Below the pieces are notes generated by a model. It saw only the letters and a list, made by a program, of their open reading frames with translations, made no database searches and was not told the origin of the DNA. From SAR116 cluster alpha proteobacterium HIMB100 (lineage in GTDB: Bacteria > Pseudomonadota > Alphaproteobacteria > Puniceispirillales > Puniceispirillaceae): 64,000 nucleotides of DNA. The number at the start of each line of letters is the position of its first letter. The first letter of the stretch is position 1. The position numbers were made by a program, and so were the translations under genes. Where the stretch lies: positions 180,130-244,129 of the forward strand of contig AFXB01000004.1 in NCBI GenBank assembly GCA_000238815.2, written 5' to 3'. This document shows positions 1 to 9,268 of the stretch, in pieces.

Positions 1-2
1 CA

Positions 3-392
3 CATGGTGGCCGGTTTCTGCAGGGATTGGATACGCCAAGTTCATATGCTGTGCTTGAACGCAATGTGCCAGAGGCTATACGGGGGTATCGCTCAGAAGG
101 TGACTTGAAGCATTTGATGGGGACTGGCGTATCTGCGGCAGCTGTCTGGTATATGCGTGAACAGCTCGACCAAGCTGGGTTTGAGCGCGTAAAAATGGTT
201 GGCTCCAGTGGATTCAGCCCTGATAAATGTCGTGTTTTTTCTCTGGCGAAAACGCCTGTGGATATGATAGGAACCGGGTCTTATCTGCCTGAAAAATGGT
301 CAGAAACATATGCGACAGCTGATATCATTGAATATGATGGTCAGAAGCGCGTTAAAATTGGCCGCGAATTCCTGCACAGAAAAACCAACTAG
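3..392 (+). CDS. pncB: Nicotinate phosphoribosyltransferase, C-terminal part (5' end outside window)
   Basis: The reading frame is open to the left edge of the window, so only the last ~129 residues are present. The segment resembles the C-terminal part of NAPRTase-family enzymes: a GSSGFSPDK loop, then a GTGSYLPE motif and a final stretch YDGQKRVKIGR typical of the tail strand. The family makes nicotinate mononucleotide from nicotinate and PRPP in NAD salvage. The next gene, 15 bases on, is NAD synthase, which fits an NAD pair. The family call rests on these short motifs and the neighbour; the catalytic part cannot be seen. A TTG at 27 could be mistaken for a start, but coding clearly begins upstream of the window. 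Confidence 0.75.
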   Translation, partial: HGGRFLQGLDTPSSYAVLERNVPEAIRGYRSEGDLKHLMGTGVSAAAVWYMREQLDQAGFERVKMVGSSGFSPDKCRVFSLAKTPVDMIGTGSYLPEKWSETYATADIIEYDGQKRVKIGREFLHRKTN

Positions 393-407
393 GCATTACA
401 AACTGCT

Positions 408-2090
408 ATGGCTGAACAAGAAACCACAGAGCTGACAATTGCTGTGATGCAAGCAAACCCTCATCTTGGGGATGTTGAGGCGAATTTAGATGCTCTCCAG
501 CAAAGGCGGAAGCGTGCTGCTGAATTGGGAGCCGATTGTCTGTTGACCCCTGAGATGTATTTAGCTGGCTATCCGGCAGATGATTTGGTGTTGCGCCAAG
601 ATTTCATGGAGCGCATTGAAACCGCCCTTCAAAAAATTGCTGTGCTGACACAAGATGGTGGTCCAGCGGTCATCGTTGGCGCGCCGTACAGAGAGGCAGG
701 GCGTCTGTTTAACAGCGCATTTGTCATCGATAATGGGGAAATACAAGCTCGGCGCGATAAGGTGAATTTGCCTAATTATGGCGTATTTGATGACAAACGG
801 AACTTCACGCCAGGGACATTGCGTGGGCCAGTGAACCTGAGGGGCTGGCGTTTAGGTCTGGCTATATGTGAAGATATCTGGTTTGCCGATGTATGTGAAA
901 CTCTGGCCGAAACAGGCGCAGATATCATTCTTTCTTTAAATGCGTCTCCTTTTGACGTTGAAAAGGCCGACCAACGATTGATGCAGGCAATTTCTCGGAT
1001 TACTGAGGCAGACTTGCCTTTGGTTTATGTCAATATGGTGGGTGGGCAAGATGAGCTTGTGTTTGACGGAGGGTCATTTGCTCTTAATCGCGGCGGCAAA
1101 TTAGCTTGCCAACTGCCTTATTTTTCAGAACATTTGTCCTGTCTTACGGTCAGGCGCGCGGCTGGTGATGTTCATCTTACAGGCTCAATTGCGCATCCAA
1201 ATGGACCGTATGAGACGTTATGGCGGGCGTTGATGCTGGGCTTGCGTGATTATTGTGATAAGAACGGCTTTCCGTCGGTGGTTCTAGGTCTGTCTGGCGG
1301 CATCGATTCTGCTATTGTTGCTGCTCTGGCAGTGGATGCATTGGGTGCGGATCGTGTTCACGCTGTGATGATGCCATCTGATTACACAGCTGATATATCT
1401 GTAACTGATGCAGACCAGCTGGCCCAGGCTCTGGGTATTTCTTTACAGACAATTGCTATTCGGCCGGGGATGAACGCTTTTGAAGATATGTTGGCGCCGG
1501 CCTTTCGTGACAAATCCCCTGACATCGCCGAAGAAAACATTCAGTCTCGTTTGCGGGGTATGTTGCTGATGGCATTGTCAAATAAGTTTGGTCATCTTGT
1601 GCTAGCAACAGGAAATAAGTCGGAATATGCAGCTGGCTATTCAACATTATATGGGGATATGTGTGGCGGGTTCGCGCCAATAAAGGATGTGTGGAAGACA
1701 CGTGTTTTTGAATTGGCCCGTTGGCGAAATACTGCCGTTCCGAAAGGCGCCCTTGGCCCTGACTCAGAGGTAATCCCAGACCGAATTATTACCCGGCCTC
1801 CATCTGCAGAATTACGGCCTGATCAGCAAGATACAGACAGCCTTCCGCCTTATGACGTTCTTGATGAAATTCTGATCGCACTTACTGAAGAAATGGCTGA
1901 TATTCAAACGATCAGAGCCAGAGGATTTGACCTGGAAACAGTTCAGCAGGCAAGTCAGCTTTTGTTCCGCGCAGAATATAAACGGTTTCAGGCAGCACCT
2001 GGGCCAAAGGTAACTGCAAGGGCTTTTGGACGGGATCGGCGCTTGCCCCTGACCTCTGGCTTTCGTCCCCAATCAACGGAGAGCTCATGA
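408..2090 (+). CDS. nadE: Glutamine-dependent NAD+ synthase
   Basis: This enzyme amidates deamido-NAD with ammonia taken from glutamine, the last step of NAD synthesis in the cytosol. The 560 residues hold two domains. The N-terminal nitrilase-type amidase shows the Glu (E49 in LTPEMYLAGYP), Lys (in RRDKVNLPNYGVF) and Cys (in LAICEDIWF) triad. The C-terminal ATP-pyrophosphatase has the P-loop SGGIDS at about residues 296-301 and the TGNKSE motif further on. The length matches bacterial glutamine-dependent enzymes. It follows the phosphoribosyltransferase gene by 15 bases. Its stop overlaps the gltX start in ATGA (2087-2090), which suggests one transcript and translational coupling. Confidence 0.96.
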   Translation: MAEQETTELTIAVMQANPHLGDVEANLDALQQRRKRAAELGADCLLTPEMYLAGYPADDLVLRQDFMERIETALQKIAVLTQDGGPAVIVGAPYREAGRLFNSAFVIDNGEIQARRDKVNLPNYGVFDDKRNFTPGTLRGPVNLRGWRLGLAICEDIWFADVCETLAETGADIILSLNASPFDVEKADQRLMQAISRITEADLPLVYVNMVGGQDELVFDGGSFALNRGGKLACQLPYFSEHLSCLTVRRAAGDVHLTGSIAHPNGPYETLWRALMLGLRDYCDKNGFPSVVLGLSGGIDSAIVAALAVDALGADRVHAVMMPSDYTADISVTDADQLAQALGISLQTIAIRPGMNAFEDMLAPAFRDKSPDIAEENIQSRLRGMLLMALSNKFGHLVLATGNKSEYAAGYSTLYGDMCGGFAPIKDVWKTRVFELARWRNTAVPKGALGPDSEVIPDRIITRPPSAELRPDQQDTDSLPPYDVLDEILIALTEEMADIQTIRARGFDLETVQQASQLLFRAEYKRFQAAPGPKVTARAFGRDRRLPLTSGFRPQSTESS

Positions 2091-3430
2091 CCGCCCCCAA
2101 AGTTCGCTTCGCGCCCAGTCCGACAGGTATGCTGCATGTTGGTAATTTGCGCACTGCATTAGTGAATTACCTGTATGCCCGCCATGCCGATGGCAAATTT
2201 ATGTTGCGTATTGACGATACAGACGAGGTGCGATCAACAACAGAATTTGAACAGGCCATACGCGAAGATTTGCTGTGGATGGGCATGGGATGGGATGAAG
2301 AAGACCGGCAAACATCACGGCTGAGCCGCTATGATGAGGCTTTGCAAATCTTGCTTGATAGCGGACGGGCCTATGCCTGCTATGAAACTCAAGAAGAATT
2401 ATCTCTGAAAAGAAAGTCACAGCTGATGGCAGGGAAGCCGCCTGTTTATGATCGGGCAGCGCTGGCACTTAGTGATGTGGATAAGCAGAAGCTTGAAGCA
2501 GACGGCCGTCGGCCGCATTATCGTTTTAAGCTGAATCATGAGCAGGTAAGCTGGGCAGATTTGATTCGCGGTGATGTTGCATATCATATGTCCAGCTTAT
2601 CAGACCCTGTTTTGATGCGCGAAGATGGACGCGTGATTTACACCCTCGCTTCTGTTGTTGATGACATCGATCACGGCATTACAGCAATTTTGCGTGGTGA
2701 AGATCATGTGACGAACTCTGCAGCTCAGATTCAGTTGTTTGAGGCGTTAGGGGCAACACCGCCACAAATGGGGCATCTGGCGTTGCTGGCTGGTGCGGAT
2801 GGTGAAGGATTATCGAAACGACTGGGTAGTTTATCTGTGCGCCAATTACGTGAGGAGGGGATTGAGGCGCCAGCGTTGGCCAGTTTGCTTGCACGTATTG
2901 GCACTTCTGCCCCTGTTGTGCCACAGGCGTCACTTGCTGACATTATTGCCGGCTTTGATATTACCAGCTTTGGTCGCGCTACGCCAAAATTCTCTCCTGA
3001 TGAGCTCGCTCAAATCAATGCACGTGTTCTTCAGCAGATGGAGTTTGCCTCTGTGGCTGAACGCCTTGCAGAGGCAAATTTAGCGGCTGTTGATGAACGG
3101 TTCTGGATGGCGGTGAGAGGGAATATCAGCACGCTTCTGGATGCTGGAGATTGGTGGGCAGTTTGTCACCAGCCCCTTACCCCTGAAATTGAGGATGAAG
3201 AGCTTCTGGCTGCTGCTTTAGCTGAGCTTCCAGAGGGGCCATTTGGCCCGGATAGCTGGTCACAATGGACCAAGGCTGTGACCGCTGCGACATCAAAAAA
3301 AGGTAAAGCCTTGTTTATGCCGCTTCGTAAAGCATTAACCGGGCGCGCGTTTGGTCCAGATGTCGGCATATTATTATGCTATATGACGCGTGAGGTGGTT
3401 GCGAAGCGGCTTGCGGGCCAAACTGCCTGA
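2087..3430 (+). CDS. gltX: Glutamyl-tRNA synthetase
   Basis: A class I aminoacyl-tRNA synthetase that charges tRNA-Glu. The 447-residue protein has the HIGH-type signature near the start (FAPSPTGMLHVGN, about residues 8-20), the RIDDTDEVRS motif near 42-50 and a KMSKS-type loop LSKRLG at about residue 243. Alphaproteobacteria usually carry two gltX paralogues, one acting on tRNA-Gln before amidotransfer; which one this is cannot be decided here. It overlaps nadE by four bases and lies 36 bases before cysS, so nadE-gltX-cysS look co-transcribed. Confidence 0.95.
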   Translation: MTAPKVRFAPSPTGMLHVGNLRTALVNYLYARHADGKFMLRIDDTDEVRSTTEFEQAIREDLLWMGMGWDEEDRQTSRLSRYDEALQILLDSGRAYACYETQEELSLKRKSQLMAGKPPVYDRAALALSDVDKQKLEADGRRPHYRFKLNHEQVSWADLIRGDVAYHMSSLSDPVLMREDGRVIYTLASVVDDIDHGITAILRGEDHVTNSAAQIQLFEALGATPPQMGHLALLAGADGEGLSKRLGSLSVRQLREEGIEAPALASLLARIGTSAPVVPQASLADIIAGFDITSFGRATPKFSPDELAQINARVLQQMEFASVAERLAEANLAAVDERFWMAVRGNISTLLDAGDWWAVCHQPLTPEIEDEELLAAALAELPEGPFGPDSWSQWTKAVTAATSKKGKALFMPLRKALTGRAFGPDVGILLCYMTREVVAKRLAGQTA

Positions 3431-3466
3431 AAACGCAAGACAATATCTGGGATAGGCAAGGAAGAG

Positions 3467-4825
3467 ATGAGTATTCGTCTGTACAACACGAAAACAAAGA
3501 TGAAGCAGGAGTTCGCTCCGATCTTGCCTGATCATGTGCGCCTATATGCCTGTGGGCCGACTGTTTATGACCGTATTCATGTGGGTAATGCCCGGCCGCT
3601 TGTCATCTTTGATGTTTTGGTACGTCTGTTGCGCTCTTCTTTTACAAAAGTGACCTATGTGCGCAATATCACAGATGTGGATGATAAAATTAACGCTCGT
3701 GCGGCTGAGCGCGGCATATCTATTGCTGAGCTGTGTGAGCAAACTATTCTCAGCTTTCATGAGGATTGCCAGGCCTTAGCTGTGCTGCCGCCGGATAAAG
3801 AGCCTCGTGCAACCGATCATATCACGCAGATGATTGACATGATCACAACCCTCATCGAAAAGGGATTTGCATATGAAGCAGAAGGTCATGTTCTGTTTGC
3901 GGTCGACAAGATGCCTGAATATGGACAGCTGTCAGGCCGGTCTTTAGATGAAATGATTGCCGGAGCAAGAGTTGAGGTCGCGCCCTACAAAGCGCATCCG
4001 GCAGATTTTGTGCTCTGGAAGCCAGCCGAGACAGATATGCCCGGTTGGGACAGCCCCTGGGGGCGCGGCCGGCCAGGTTGGCATATTGAATGTTCGGCCA
4101 TGTCAGCAGATTATTTGGGGGCAGAATTTGATATTCATGCTGGTGGGTTAGACCTTATCTTCCCTCATCATGAAAATGAAATTGCCCAATCGGTATGCGC
4201 TCATGGGACTTCTCAAATGGCGGCCTTTTGGGTTCATAATGGTTATGTGACGGTTGAAGGCGAAAAAATGTCCAAATCGCTGGGCAATTTTACCACGGTA
4301 AAAGATGCGCTGGCTCGCCACAGAGGAGAGGTTGTCCGCTTCAGCCTTTTATCGTCTCATTACCGTGCACCGTTTGATTTTTCAGATGCCGCCCTTGGCC
4401 AGGCCAGAACAATTCTGGATAAGTTTTATCGCGCGGCTGCAGGCGCAGACAGATCAAATTTACCGTCCAGTCTGTCTGAACTGGATAAGGAGTTTGTCTC
4501 TGCTCTTTGTGATGATTTGAACACGCCTCTGGCTATCTCTTGTTTGCACCGTCTGGCTGGTGAAGCAAAAAAGGGCGACACGAATAGTGCTGGTCAGCTT
4601 GTGTCTTGTTCACAGCTCCTAGGATTGCTGGGGGACGCAAATTGGTTCGCCGTCAGTGATGAGTCTGCAGGCGATACACAGGAAGTTGAACAGGCGATAG
4701 AAGCCCGCAACGCGGCGCGTGCTGCGCGTAATTTTGCTGAAGCTGACCGTATCCGCGACGAGCTGTCTGATAAGGGAATAAAGCTTCTCGACGGGCCAGA
4801 TGGAACGCGCTGGGAGCGGGACTGA
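3467..4825 (+). CDS. cysS: Cysteinyl-tRNA synthetase
   Basis: A class I synthetase that attaches cysteine to tRNA-Cys. Visible hallmarks are YACGPTVYDRIHVGNAR (zinc-binding Cys and HIGH motif, about residues 27-43), the downstream zinc ligands in HIECSAMS and GGLDLIFPHHENE, and the KMSKS loop EKMSKSLGNF near residues 267-276. The 452-residue length is normal for the family. It starts at ATG 3467 after an AAGGAAGAG ribosome-binding site. It follows gltX, a common aminoacyl-synthetase pairing in alphaproteobacteria. The 136-base gap after it may hold a promoter for cimA, but I see only weak hexamers there. Confidence 0.96.
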   Translation: MSIRLYNTKTKMKQEFAPILPDHVRLYACGPTVYDRIHVGNARPLVIFDVLVRLLRSSFTKVTYVRNITDVDDKINARAAERGISIAELCEQTILSFHEDCQALAVLPPDKEPRATDHITQMIDMITTLIEKGFAYEAEGHVLFAVDKMPEYGQLSGRSLDEMIAGARVEVAPYKAHPADFVLWKPAETDMPGWDSPWGRGRPGWHIECSAMSADYLGAEFDIHAGGLDLIFPHHENEIAQSVCAHGTSQMAAFWVHNGYVTVEGEKMSKSLGNFTTVKDALARHRGEVVRFSLLSSHYRAPFDFSDAALGQARTILDKFYRAAAGADRSNLPSSLSELDKEFVSALCDDLNTPLAISCLHRLAGEAKKGDTNSAGQLVSCSQLLGLLGDANWFAVSDESAGDTQEVEQAIEARNAARAARNFAEADRIRDELSDKGIKLLDGPDGTRWERD

Positions 4826-4961
4826 AAATAGTGCTCAGGTAGAGGTATGGGTCAGCAGATGCTGATTTGCACTTATTGTCTAAATACGGTACAACCCGTG
4901 ACCGTCGCTGTCGTTAGATGTGAATGTGCCGACAGGGCCAACAGAAAATAGGGATAAGCTC

Positions 4962-6575
4962 ATGTCTGACCGGCAGACAGACGATGTGATCTGGCTTTTT
5001 GATACAACGCTTCGGGATGGGGGACAGACCAGAGGAGTTGATTTTACAGCAGCAGATAAGCAATTCATCGCTCAGGCTCTTGATGATTTTGGTATCGATT
5101 ATATCGAGGGCGGGTGGCCAGGAGCCAACCCAACGGATGATTTGTTTTTCAGCACAGAACATCAGCTGAAGAATGCTAAACTCGTCGCTTTTGGCATGAC
5201 CAGGCGTGGCGGACGGTCTGCTGAGAATGATCCAGGTTTGAACGCCATTTTAGATGCCAAGACTGACGCCACTTGTCTGGTGGGAAAAACGTGGGATTTC
5301 CATGTGACAACGGCTTTAAACATTGAGCTGGAAGAGAATCTGCGGATGATCAGCAGCTCTGTTGCCGCCGCTAAAGCCCGCGGACATGAATCTATGTTTG
5401 ATTGCGAACATTATTTCGATGGGTTCAAAGCAAACCCAGATTATGCGTTATCTTGTGTGAAAGCGGCTCAAGACGGTGGCGCTACCTGGGTGATATTATG
5501 TGACACAAATGGTGGCAGTCTGCCAGACGAGGTCTTTGAAATTGTCAGCACAACGCGTAAAGCGTGCCCAGATGTGCGTTTGGGTATACATTGTCATAAT
5601 GACAGCGGTGTGGCTGTGGCCAATACATTGGCCGCGGTAAAGGCAGGTGCACGCCAAATACAAGGCACCTTAAACGGTTTAGGCGAGAGATGTGGGAACG
5701 CCGATCTGATTACGCTGATTCCCACACTAATGCTCAAGCTGGGCTATAAAACGAATATTGCCGCGGATAAGCTGTCTAAGCTGAAATCGCTATCACGTAT
5801 GTTGGACGAACGTCTGAATAGACAGCCGAATGCGCACGCACCATATGTTGGTGACGCAGCATTTGCCCATAAGGGCGGATTACATGCCTCAGCCGCTCAG
5901 AAAGATCCACGTACCTACGAACATGTGCCGCCGGAAACGGTAGGCAATCAGCGCAGCTACCTGATTTCTGATCAAACTGGCCGTTCCAATATCTTGGCGC
6001 GATTTAAAGAAGTTGGAATTGAGATTGACAGCAAGGATGCCCGCATTGAAAAGCTGATCGCCGAGGTGAAGCAGAAAGAATTTCTGGGTTGGGCGTTTGA
6101 CAGTGCTGAAGCCAGTTTTGAGTTGTTGGCACGTCGTATGCTGGATGGGGTGCCTGACTATTTTGAAATTGGCCGGTTTCGGGTCATGGATGAACGTCGT
6201 TTCAATGCCAGAGGCGAGCTGGTTGTCGAATCTGAGGCCACAGCCTCTATTCTTGTACATGGACAGACCCATCATGAAGCGGCCGTTGGGAACGGTCCTG
6301 TGAATGCCGTGGATACCGCTATCCGCAAGGCGTTAAGCCAAGCCTATCCTCTGCTTTCAGATGTGGAACTTATTGACTATAAAGTGCGTATTCTGCCTCC
6401 AAACGAACAGGCAAGCGGCACTGGAGCCACAACCCGCGTGTTGATAGAATTTGCAGATTCACAAGGCAAGAATTGGCGGACAGTAGGCGTTTCCACCAAT
6501 ATTATTGATGCTTCTGTTATTGCGCTTGCAGATGGTATGTGTTGGAAATTGCTGCATTCTGGCGTAACAGTCTGA
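4962..6575 (+). CDS. cimA: Citramalate synthase (LeuA/CimA family)
   Basis: Condenses pyruvate and acetyl-CoA to (R)-citramalate, the first step of threonine-independent isoleucine synthesis. The N-terminal TIM-barrel has DTTLRDGGQTRGVDF, the metal-binding GIHCHNDSGVAVAN and the LNGLGERCGNADL motif; the C-terminal part holds the leucine-type regulatory domain. These features and the 537-residue length fit CimA better than 2-isopropylmalate or homocitrate synthase. I choose ATG 4962, preceded by AGGGA at good spacing, over the GTG at 4920, which would add an unlikely 14-residue leader. trmJ follows after 21 bases, so the two are probably one transcript. Confidence 0.9.
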   Translation: MSDRQTDDVIWLFDTTLRDGGQTRGVDFTAADKQFIAQALDDFGIDYIEGGWPGANPTDDLFFSTEHQLKNAKLVAFGMTRRGGRSAENDPGLNAILDAKTDATCLVGKTWDFHVTTALNIELEENLRMISSSVAAAKARGHESMFDCEHYFDGFKANPDYALSCVKAAQDGGATWVILCDTNGGSLPDEVFEIVSTTRKACPDVRLGIHCHNDSGVAVANTLAAVKAGARQIQGTLNGLGERCGNADLITLIPTLMLKLGYKTNIAADKLSKLKSLSRMLDERLNRQPNAHAPYVGDAAFAHKGGLHASAAQKDPRTYEHVPPETVGNQRSYLISDQTGRSNILARFKEVGIEIDSKDARIEKLIAEVKQKEFLGWAFDSAEASFELLARRMLDGVPDYFEIGRFRVMDERRFNARGELVVESEATASILVHGQTHHEAAVGNGPVNAVDTAIRKALSQAYPLLSDVELIDYKVRILPPNEQASGTGATTRVLIEFADSQGKNWRTVGVSTNIIDASVIALADGMCWKLLHSGVTV

Positions 6576-6596
6576 AAACGCGCCTGAAGGAACAAA

Positions 6597-7388
6597 ATGA
6601 GCGTATCGCCAGACCAAATCCGCCAGCAGATCACGCCTGTCATTATCCTTGCCCGGCCGCAAATGGGTGAAAATATTGGTGCCGCTGCACGGGCAATGAA
6701 AAATTGTGGGCTGGTTTCCTTGCGCCTTGTCTCGCCACGTGATGGCTGGCCGAATCCGGCGGCAGAGCCTATGGCGACAAATGCCGTTGACATTCTTCAC
6801 TCAGCAGAGGTTTACGATAGCCTGTCAGACGCATTGCATGATGTCACCTTTATGGTTGCCACTTCTGCCCGCCCAAGAGATATGGAAAAACCGGTGGTCA
6901 CGCCGCGCCAAGCTGTGGCCGAACTGTTCAGGCAGCAAACCGTACGACAGGACCAAGGCGGAAGAGCTGCATTATTATTTGGCTCAGAACGGTCTGGTTT
7001 GGATAATGATGAGTTGATGTTGGCGGATTATGTAGCCCAAGCGCCGCTGAATCCAGGTGCAATGTCTTTAAATCTGGCGCAGGCGGTATTGCTGATGGCT
7101 TGGGAATGGCGTATGGCGGCTCTTGCAGATAGTGGTCTGGTCACAGATGAGCCGGAAGGGTTGTCCGCACCTGCAGATTTGAAAACACGAGCTTATTTTC
7201 TATCGCGTCTTGAAGATATCCTTGAACGGCAGGGGTTTTTTGCGACGCCAGAAATGGCACCGGTGGTAAAACGAAATCTGACTTGCCTGTTTACACGTTC
7301 CGCGCCAACCGAACAGGAGCTAAAAACCCTGCACGGTATTCTCACCTTATTTGAACGCAACACAGCATCGGCATTTGAGCAATCTTGA
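6597..7388 (+). CDS. trmJ: tRNA (Cm32/Um32) methyltransferase, TrmJ-type SPOUT enzyme
   Basis: Predicted to 2'-O-methylate the nucleotide at position 32 of some tRNAs using S-adenosylmethionine. The protein begins with the SPOUT motif 1 region (VIILARPQMGENIGAAARAM, residues ~14-33) and has motif 2 LLFGSERSGLDNDEL and motif 3 NPGAMSLNLAQAVLLM, which form the trefoil knot that binds the cofactor. The 263-residue length is typical of TrmJ / group 1 RNA methyltransferases. The rpsD promoter begins inside its stop codon, so it is the last gene of the preceding transcript. Confidence 0.9.
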   Translation: MSVSPDQIRQQITPVIILARPQMGENIGAAARAMKNCGLVSLRLVSPRDGWPNPAAEPMATNAVDILHSAEVYDSLSDALHDVTFMVATSARPRDMEKPVVTPRQAVAELFRQQTVRQDQGGRAALLFGSERSGLDNDELMLADYVAQAPLNPGAMSLNLAQAVLLMAWEWRMAALADSGLVTDEPEGLSAPADLKTRAYFLSRLEDILERQGFFATPEMAPVVKRNLTCLFTRSAPTEQELKTLHGILTLFERNTASAFEQS

Positions 7389-7412
7389 CATCTACTCAAT
7401 AATCAGTATTAT
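7385..7412 (+). promoter_or_regulatory. Sigma-70-type promoter for rpsD
   Basis: TTGACA (7385-7390) is a perfect -35 hexamer, followed after 16 bases by TATTAT (7407-7412), which matches the -10 consensus at five of six bases. It is the strongest promoter I see in the window. The -35 overlaps the trmJ stop codon. It would give rpsD a leader of about 80 bases. Confidence 0.75.
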
Positions 7413-7502
7413 TTCGCGCATTCCTGGGAACGTTGACACGAAGGTAGGTCTTTGTGCCACGGCAATTAAGCCCTACCGGGACAATAAAAAGGAACCAAGC
7501 CA

Positions 7503-8132
7503 ATGGCACCGAAAACCGAACATAAACGTCATTCCTCGAAGCACAAAATTGACAGACGCCTCGGCGTTAATCTTTGGGGACGCTCTAAATCACCTTTGAA
7601 TACACGCTCTTATGCGCCTGGCCAGCATGGTCAGCGACGCAAGAAGCCAACAGACTTTGGTATCCAGCTGATGGCAAAACAGAAGCTGAAAGGGTATTAC
7701 GGCAATATTGGCGAAAAACAGTTTAAAAAATACTATCAGGAAGCTGTGCGCCGGCAGGGTGATACAGGTCAAAACCTGATCGGAATTCTAGAATCGCGCC
7801 TGGATGCCGTGTTATATCGGTCCAAGCTGGCGCCAACCGTATTTGCTGCGCGCCAGATCATCAACCACGGGCATGTGCTGTTGAACGGTAAGCGCTGTAA
7901 CATTGCGTCTGTTATGCTAAAAGCTGGCGATACATTGCAGCTGCGTGACAAAGCCAAACAGATTCCCGCGATTTTGGAAGGTATTGCCTCTGTAGAGCGT
8001 GACGTTCCTGAATATGTGGAAGCTGACCATGACAAAATGGCAGCGACATTGGTTCGTGCACCGTCTCTTGATGAGGTGCCTTATCCTGTGCAGATGGAAC
8101 CAAATCTGGTGGTCGAATATTATTCACGCTGA
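7503..8132 (+). CDS. rpsD: 30S ribosomal protein S4
   Basis: Primary 16S rRNA-binding protein of the small subunit. The sequence shows the S4 N-terminal pattern [13 protein letters not shown]...[11 protein letters not shown] (here with [14 protein letters not shown]) and the S4 RNA-binding domain [32 protein letters not shown] at about residues 99-130. The 209-residue length is normal. It is a single-gene unit with its own promoter (7385-7412) and terminator (8162-8191), as is common for rpsD in alphaproteobacteria. ATG 7503 follows AAAAAGGAACC. Confidence 0.97.
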   Translation: MAPKTEHKRHSSKHKIDRRLGVNLWGRSKSPLNTRSYAPGQHGQRRKKPTDFGIQLMAKQKLKGYYGNIGEKQFKKYYQEAVRRQGDTGQNLIGILESRLDAVLYRSKLAPTVFAARQIINHGHVLLNGKRCNIASVMLKAGDTLQLRDKAKQIPAILEGIASVERDVPEYVEADHDKMAATLVRAPSLDEVPYPVQMEPNLVVEYYSR

Positions 8133-8161
8133 TTTCTGTTTCCAGAACTCGTCTTTATTGT

Positions 8162-8191
8162 AAAAGGCACTGGCAAGTCCGGTGCCTTTTT
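8162..8191 (+). terminator. Rho-independent terminator of rpsD
   Basis: A perfect 9-bp stem, AAAAGGCAC (8162-8170) with GTGCCTTTT (8182-8190), encloses an 11-base loop and ends in a T run. It lies 30 bases after the rpsD stop codon. Confidence 0.85.
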
Positions 8192-8269
8192 CAGTTTTGG
8201 GCGGTGTTTTGAGCCGTTTATGAACTGTGTTAGGCTGAAAGTAAGCAAGCAAGGCGAGGAGCACATTAT

Positions 8270-8602
8270 ATGACAACAGGCTGGCCTGAAGAATATTATG
8301 CGGTGATTTTTACGTCACAGCGAACCGATGCTGAGATGGCAATGTATGGGGTCACCTCAGAACGAATGATTGAACTGGCCCAGCAACAGCCTGGTTTTTT
8401 GGGGCTTGAGTCTGTGCGTGAGGAAAACGGGCTTGGTATAACTGTATCTTATTGGCGTGACAGAGAGGCGATTGCTGCCTGGGGCGAGCATGCCGAACAT
8501 CGGGTTGCCCAGACGCTCGGACGCAAAGAATTTTATAGCTGGTTTCAGCTACGGATCACAAAGGTGTTTGAAGATCGAAGCTTCGGGCTGGAGGATTTGT
8601 GA
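8270..8602 (+). CDS. Antibiotic biosynthesis monooxygenase (ABM)-family small protein
   Basis: A 110-residue protein of the dimeric alpha/beta-barrel ABM fold. The pattern visible is YAVIFTSQR, then a helix with MIELAQQQPGFLGLESVR, then GITVSYWRDREAIAAWGEHAEH, which is the usual ABM core. Members include small cofactor-free oxygenases and heme-degrading enzymes, but most are uncharacterised, so no substrate can be given. It starts at ATG 8270 after AGGCGAGGAG, a strong ribosome-binding site. It stands alone on the plus strand, with 9 bases between its stop and the end of the convergent grxD gene. Confidence 0.8.
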   Translation: MTTGWPEEYYAVIFTSQRTDAEMAMYGVTSERMIELAQQQPGFLGLESVREENGLGITVSYWRDREAIAAWGEHAEHRVAQTLGRKEFYSWFQLRITKVFEDRSFGLEDL

Positions 8603-8611
8603 TATCGTCCG

Positions 8612-8962
8612 TCAGCCTTGCAAAGGCTGAGGGTTCACATCCACACCGTGGGTATTCAACATTTCCATCAGCTCGCCGGTTTCGTACATTTCCCGAATAA
8701 TGTCGCAACCACCGATGAATTCGCCCTTCACATAGAGCTGGGGGATGGTTGGCCAGTCTGAAAAGGCTTTGATTCCTTCTCTTATGGAATCATCATCCAA
8801 TACATTCACGCCCTTGAACTTCACACCGAGATGGCTGAGAACGCCGACGACAGCAGCTGAAAAACCACATTGAGGAAACACAGGTGTGCCCTTCATGAAC
8901 AGCACAACGTCTGATGCCGCAATATTGCTTTGAATTCTGTCTTTTGTGGCCTGATCAAGCAT
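8612..8962 (-). CDS. grxD: Monothiol glutaredoxin (Grx4/GrxD type)
   Basis: A 116-residue monothiol glutaredoxin with the CGFS active site (PQCGFSAAVV, about residues 31-40), the VLFMKGTP lead-in, the TIPQLYVKGEFIGGCDI cis-proline segment and the final GELMEML helix. Family members bind a [2Fe-2S] cluster with glutathione and pass it on in iron-sulfur assembly. The next gene upstream encodes a BolA-type protein, the known physical partner of this glutaredoxin class, which supports the role. It closes the purine operon. Its stop codon sits in a 7-bp hairpin (8613-8629) without a T run. Confidence 0.95.
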   Translation of the reverse strand: MLDQATKDRIQSNIAASDVVLFMKGTPVFPQCGFSAAVVGVLSHLGVKFKGVNVLDDDSIREGIKAFSDWPTIPQLYVKGEFIGGCDIIREMYETGELMEMLNTHGVDVNPQPLQG

Positions 8963-9000
8963 GATATTTTCCTTTTAGTTTCCGTGAAGCTGTTCGGTGG

Positions 9001-9237
9001 TCAGGATTTCGGGACCCGGGTCTGCAGAGCCAGCGCGTGTAGCTGGCCGCCCATCCTCCCACCAAGCGAATTATAAACCATCTGATGTTGTTGAACACGG
9101 GTTTTGCCAACAAACGCTGTACTTTCCACCATACAGGAATAATGATCTCCATCACCGCGCAAATCTTCAATGGTAATGGTTGCATCTGGAAAAGCCGCGC
9201 GGATCAGGTCTTCGATCTCATGTGCCTGCATCGCCAT
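9001..9237 (-). CDS. bolA: BolA/IbaG-family protein
   Basis: A 78-residue BolA-fold protein with the family core GDGDHYSCMVESTAFVGK and the conserved helix VQQHQMVYNSLGGRMGGQLHAL, which carries the C-terminal His used in Fe-S cluster ligation with monothiol glutaredoxins. It is small and lacks an N-terminal extension, closer to IbaG/YrbA than to long BolA. It lies 31 bases after purL and 38 bases before grxD, so BolA and glutaredoxin are made together, consistent with a BolA-Grx complex in iron-sulfur trafficking. Confidence 0.92.
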   Translation of the reverse strand: MAMQAHEIEDLIRAAFPDATITIEDLRGDGDHYSCMVESTAFVGKTRVQQHQMVYNSLGGRMGGQLHALALQTRVPKS

Positions 9238-9268
9238 TATTTTTGCCTTTCCTTGACGTGATGTGCCG

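Noticed and set aside
6377..6793. 138-codon minus-strand frame across cimA and trmJ
   Set aside because: Antisense to two clear genes, no ribosome-binding site and no recognisable motif.
7433..7438. Second TTGACA upstream of rpsD
   Set aside because: No -10-like hexamer at 15-19 bases downstream.
8613..8629. Hairpin CAGCCTT-GCA-AAGGCTG at the end of grxD as a terminator
   Set aside because: The stem is perfect but there is no T run on either strand, and the arms are part of the grxD codons.
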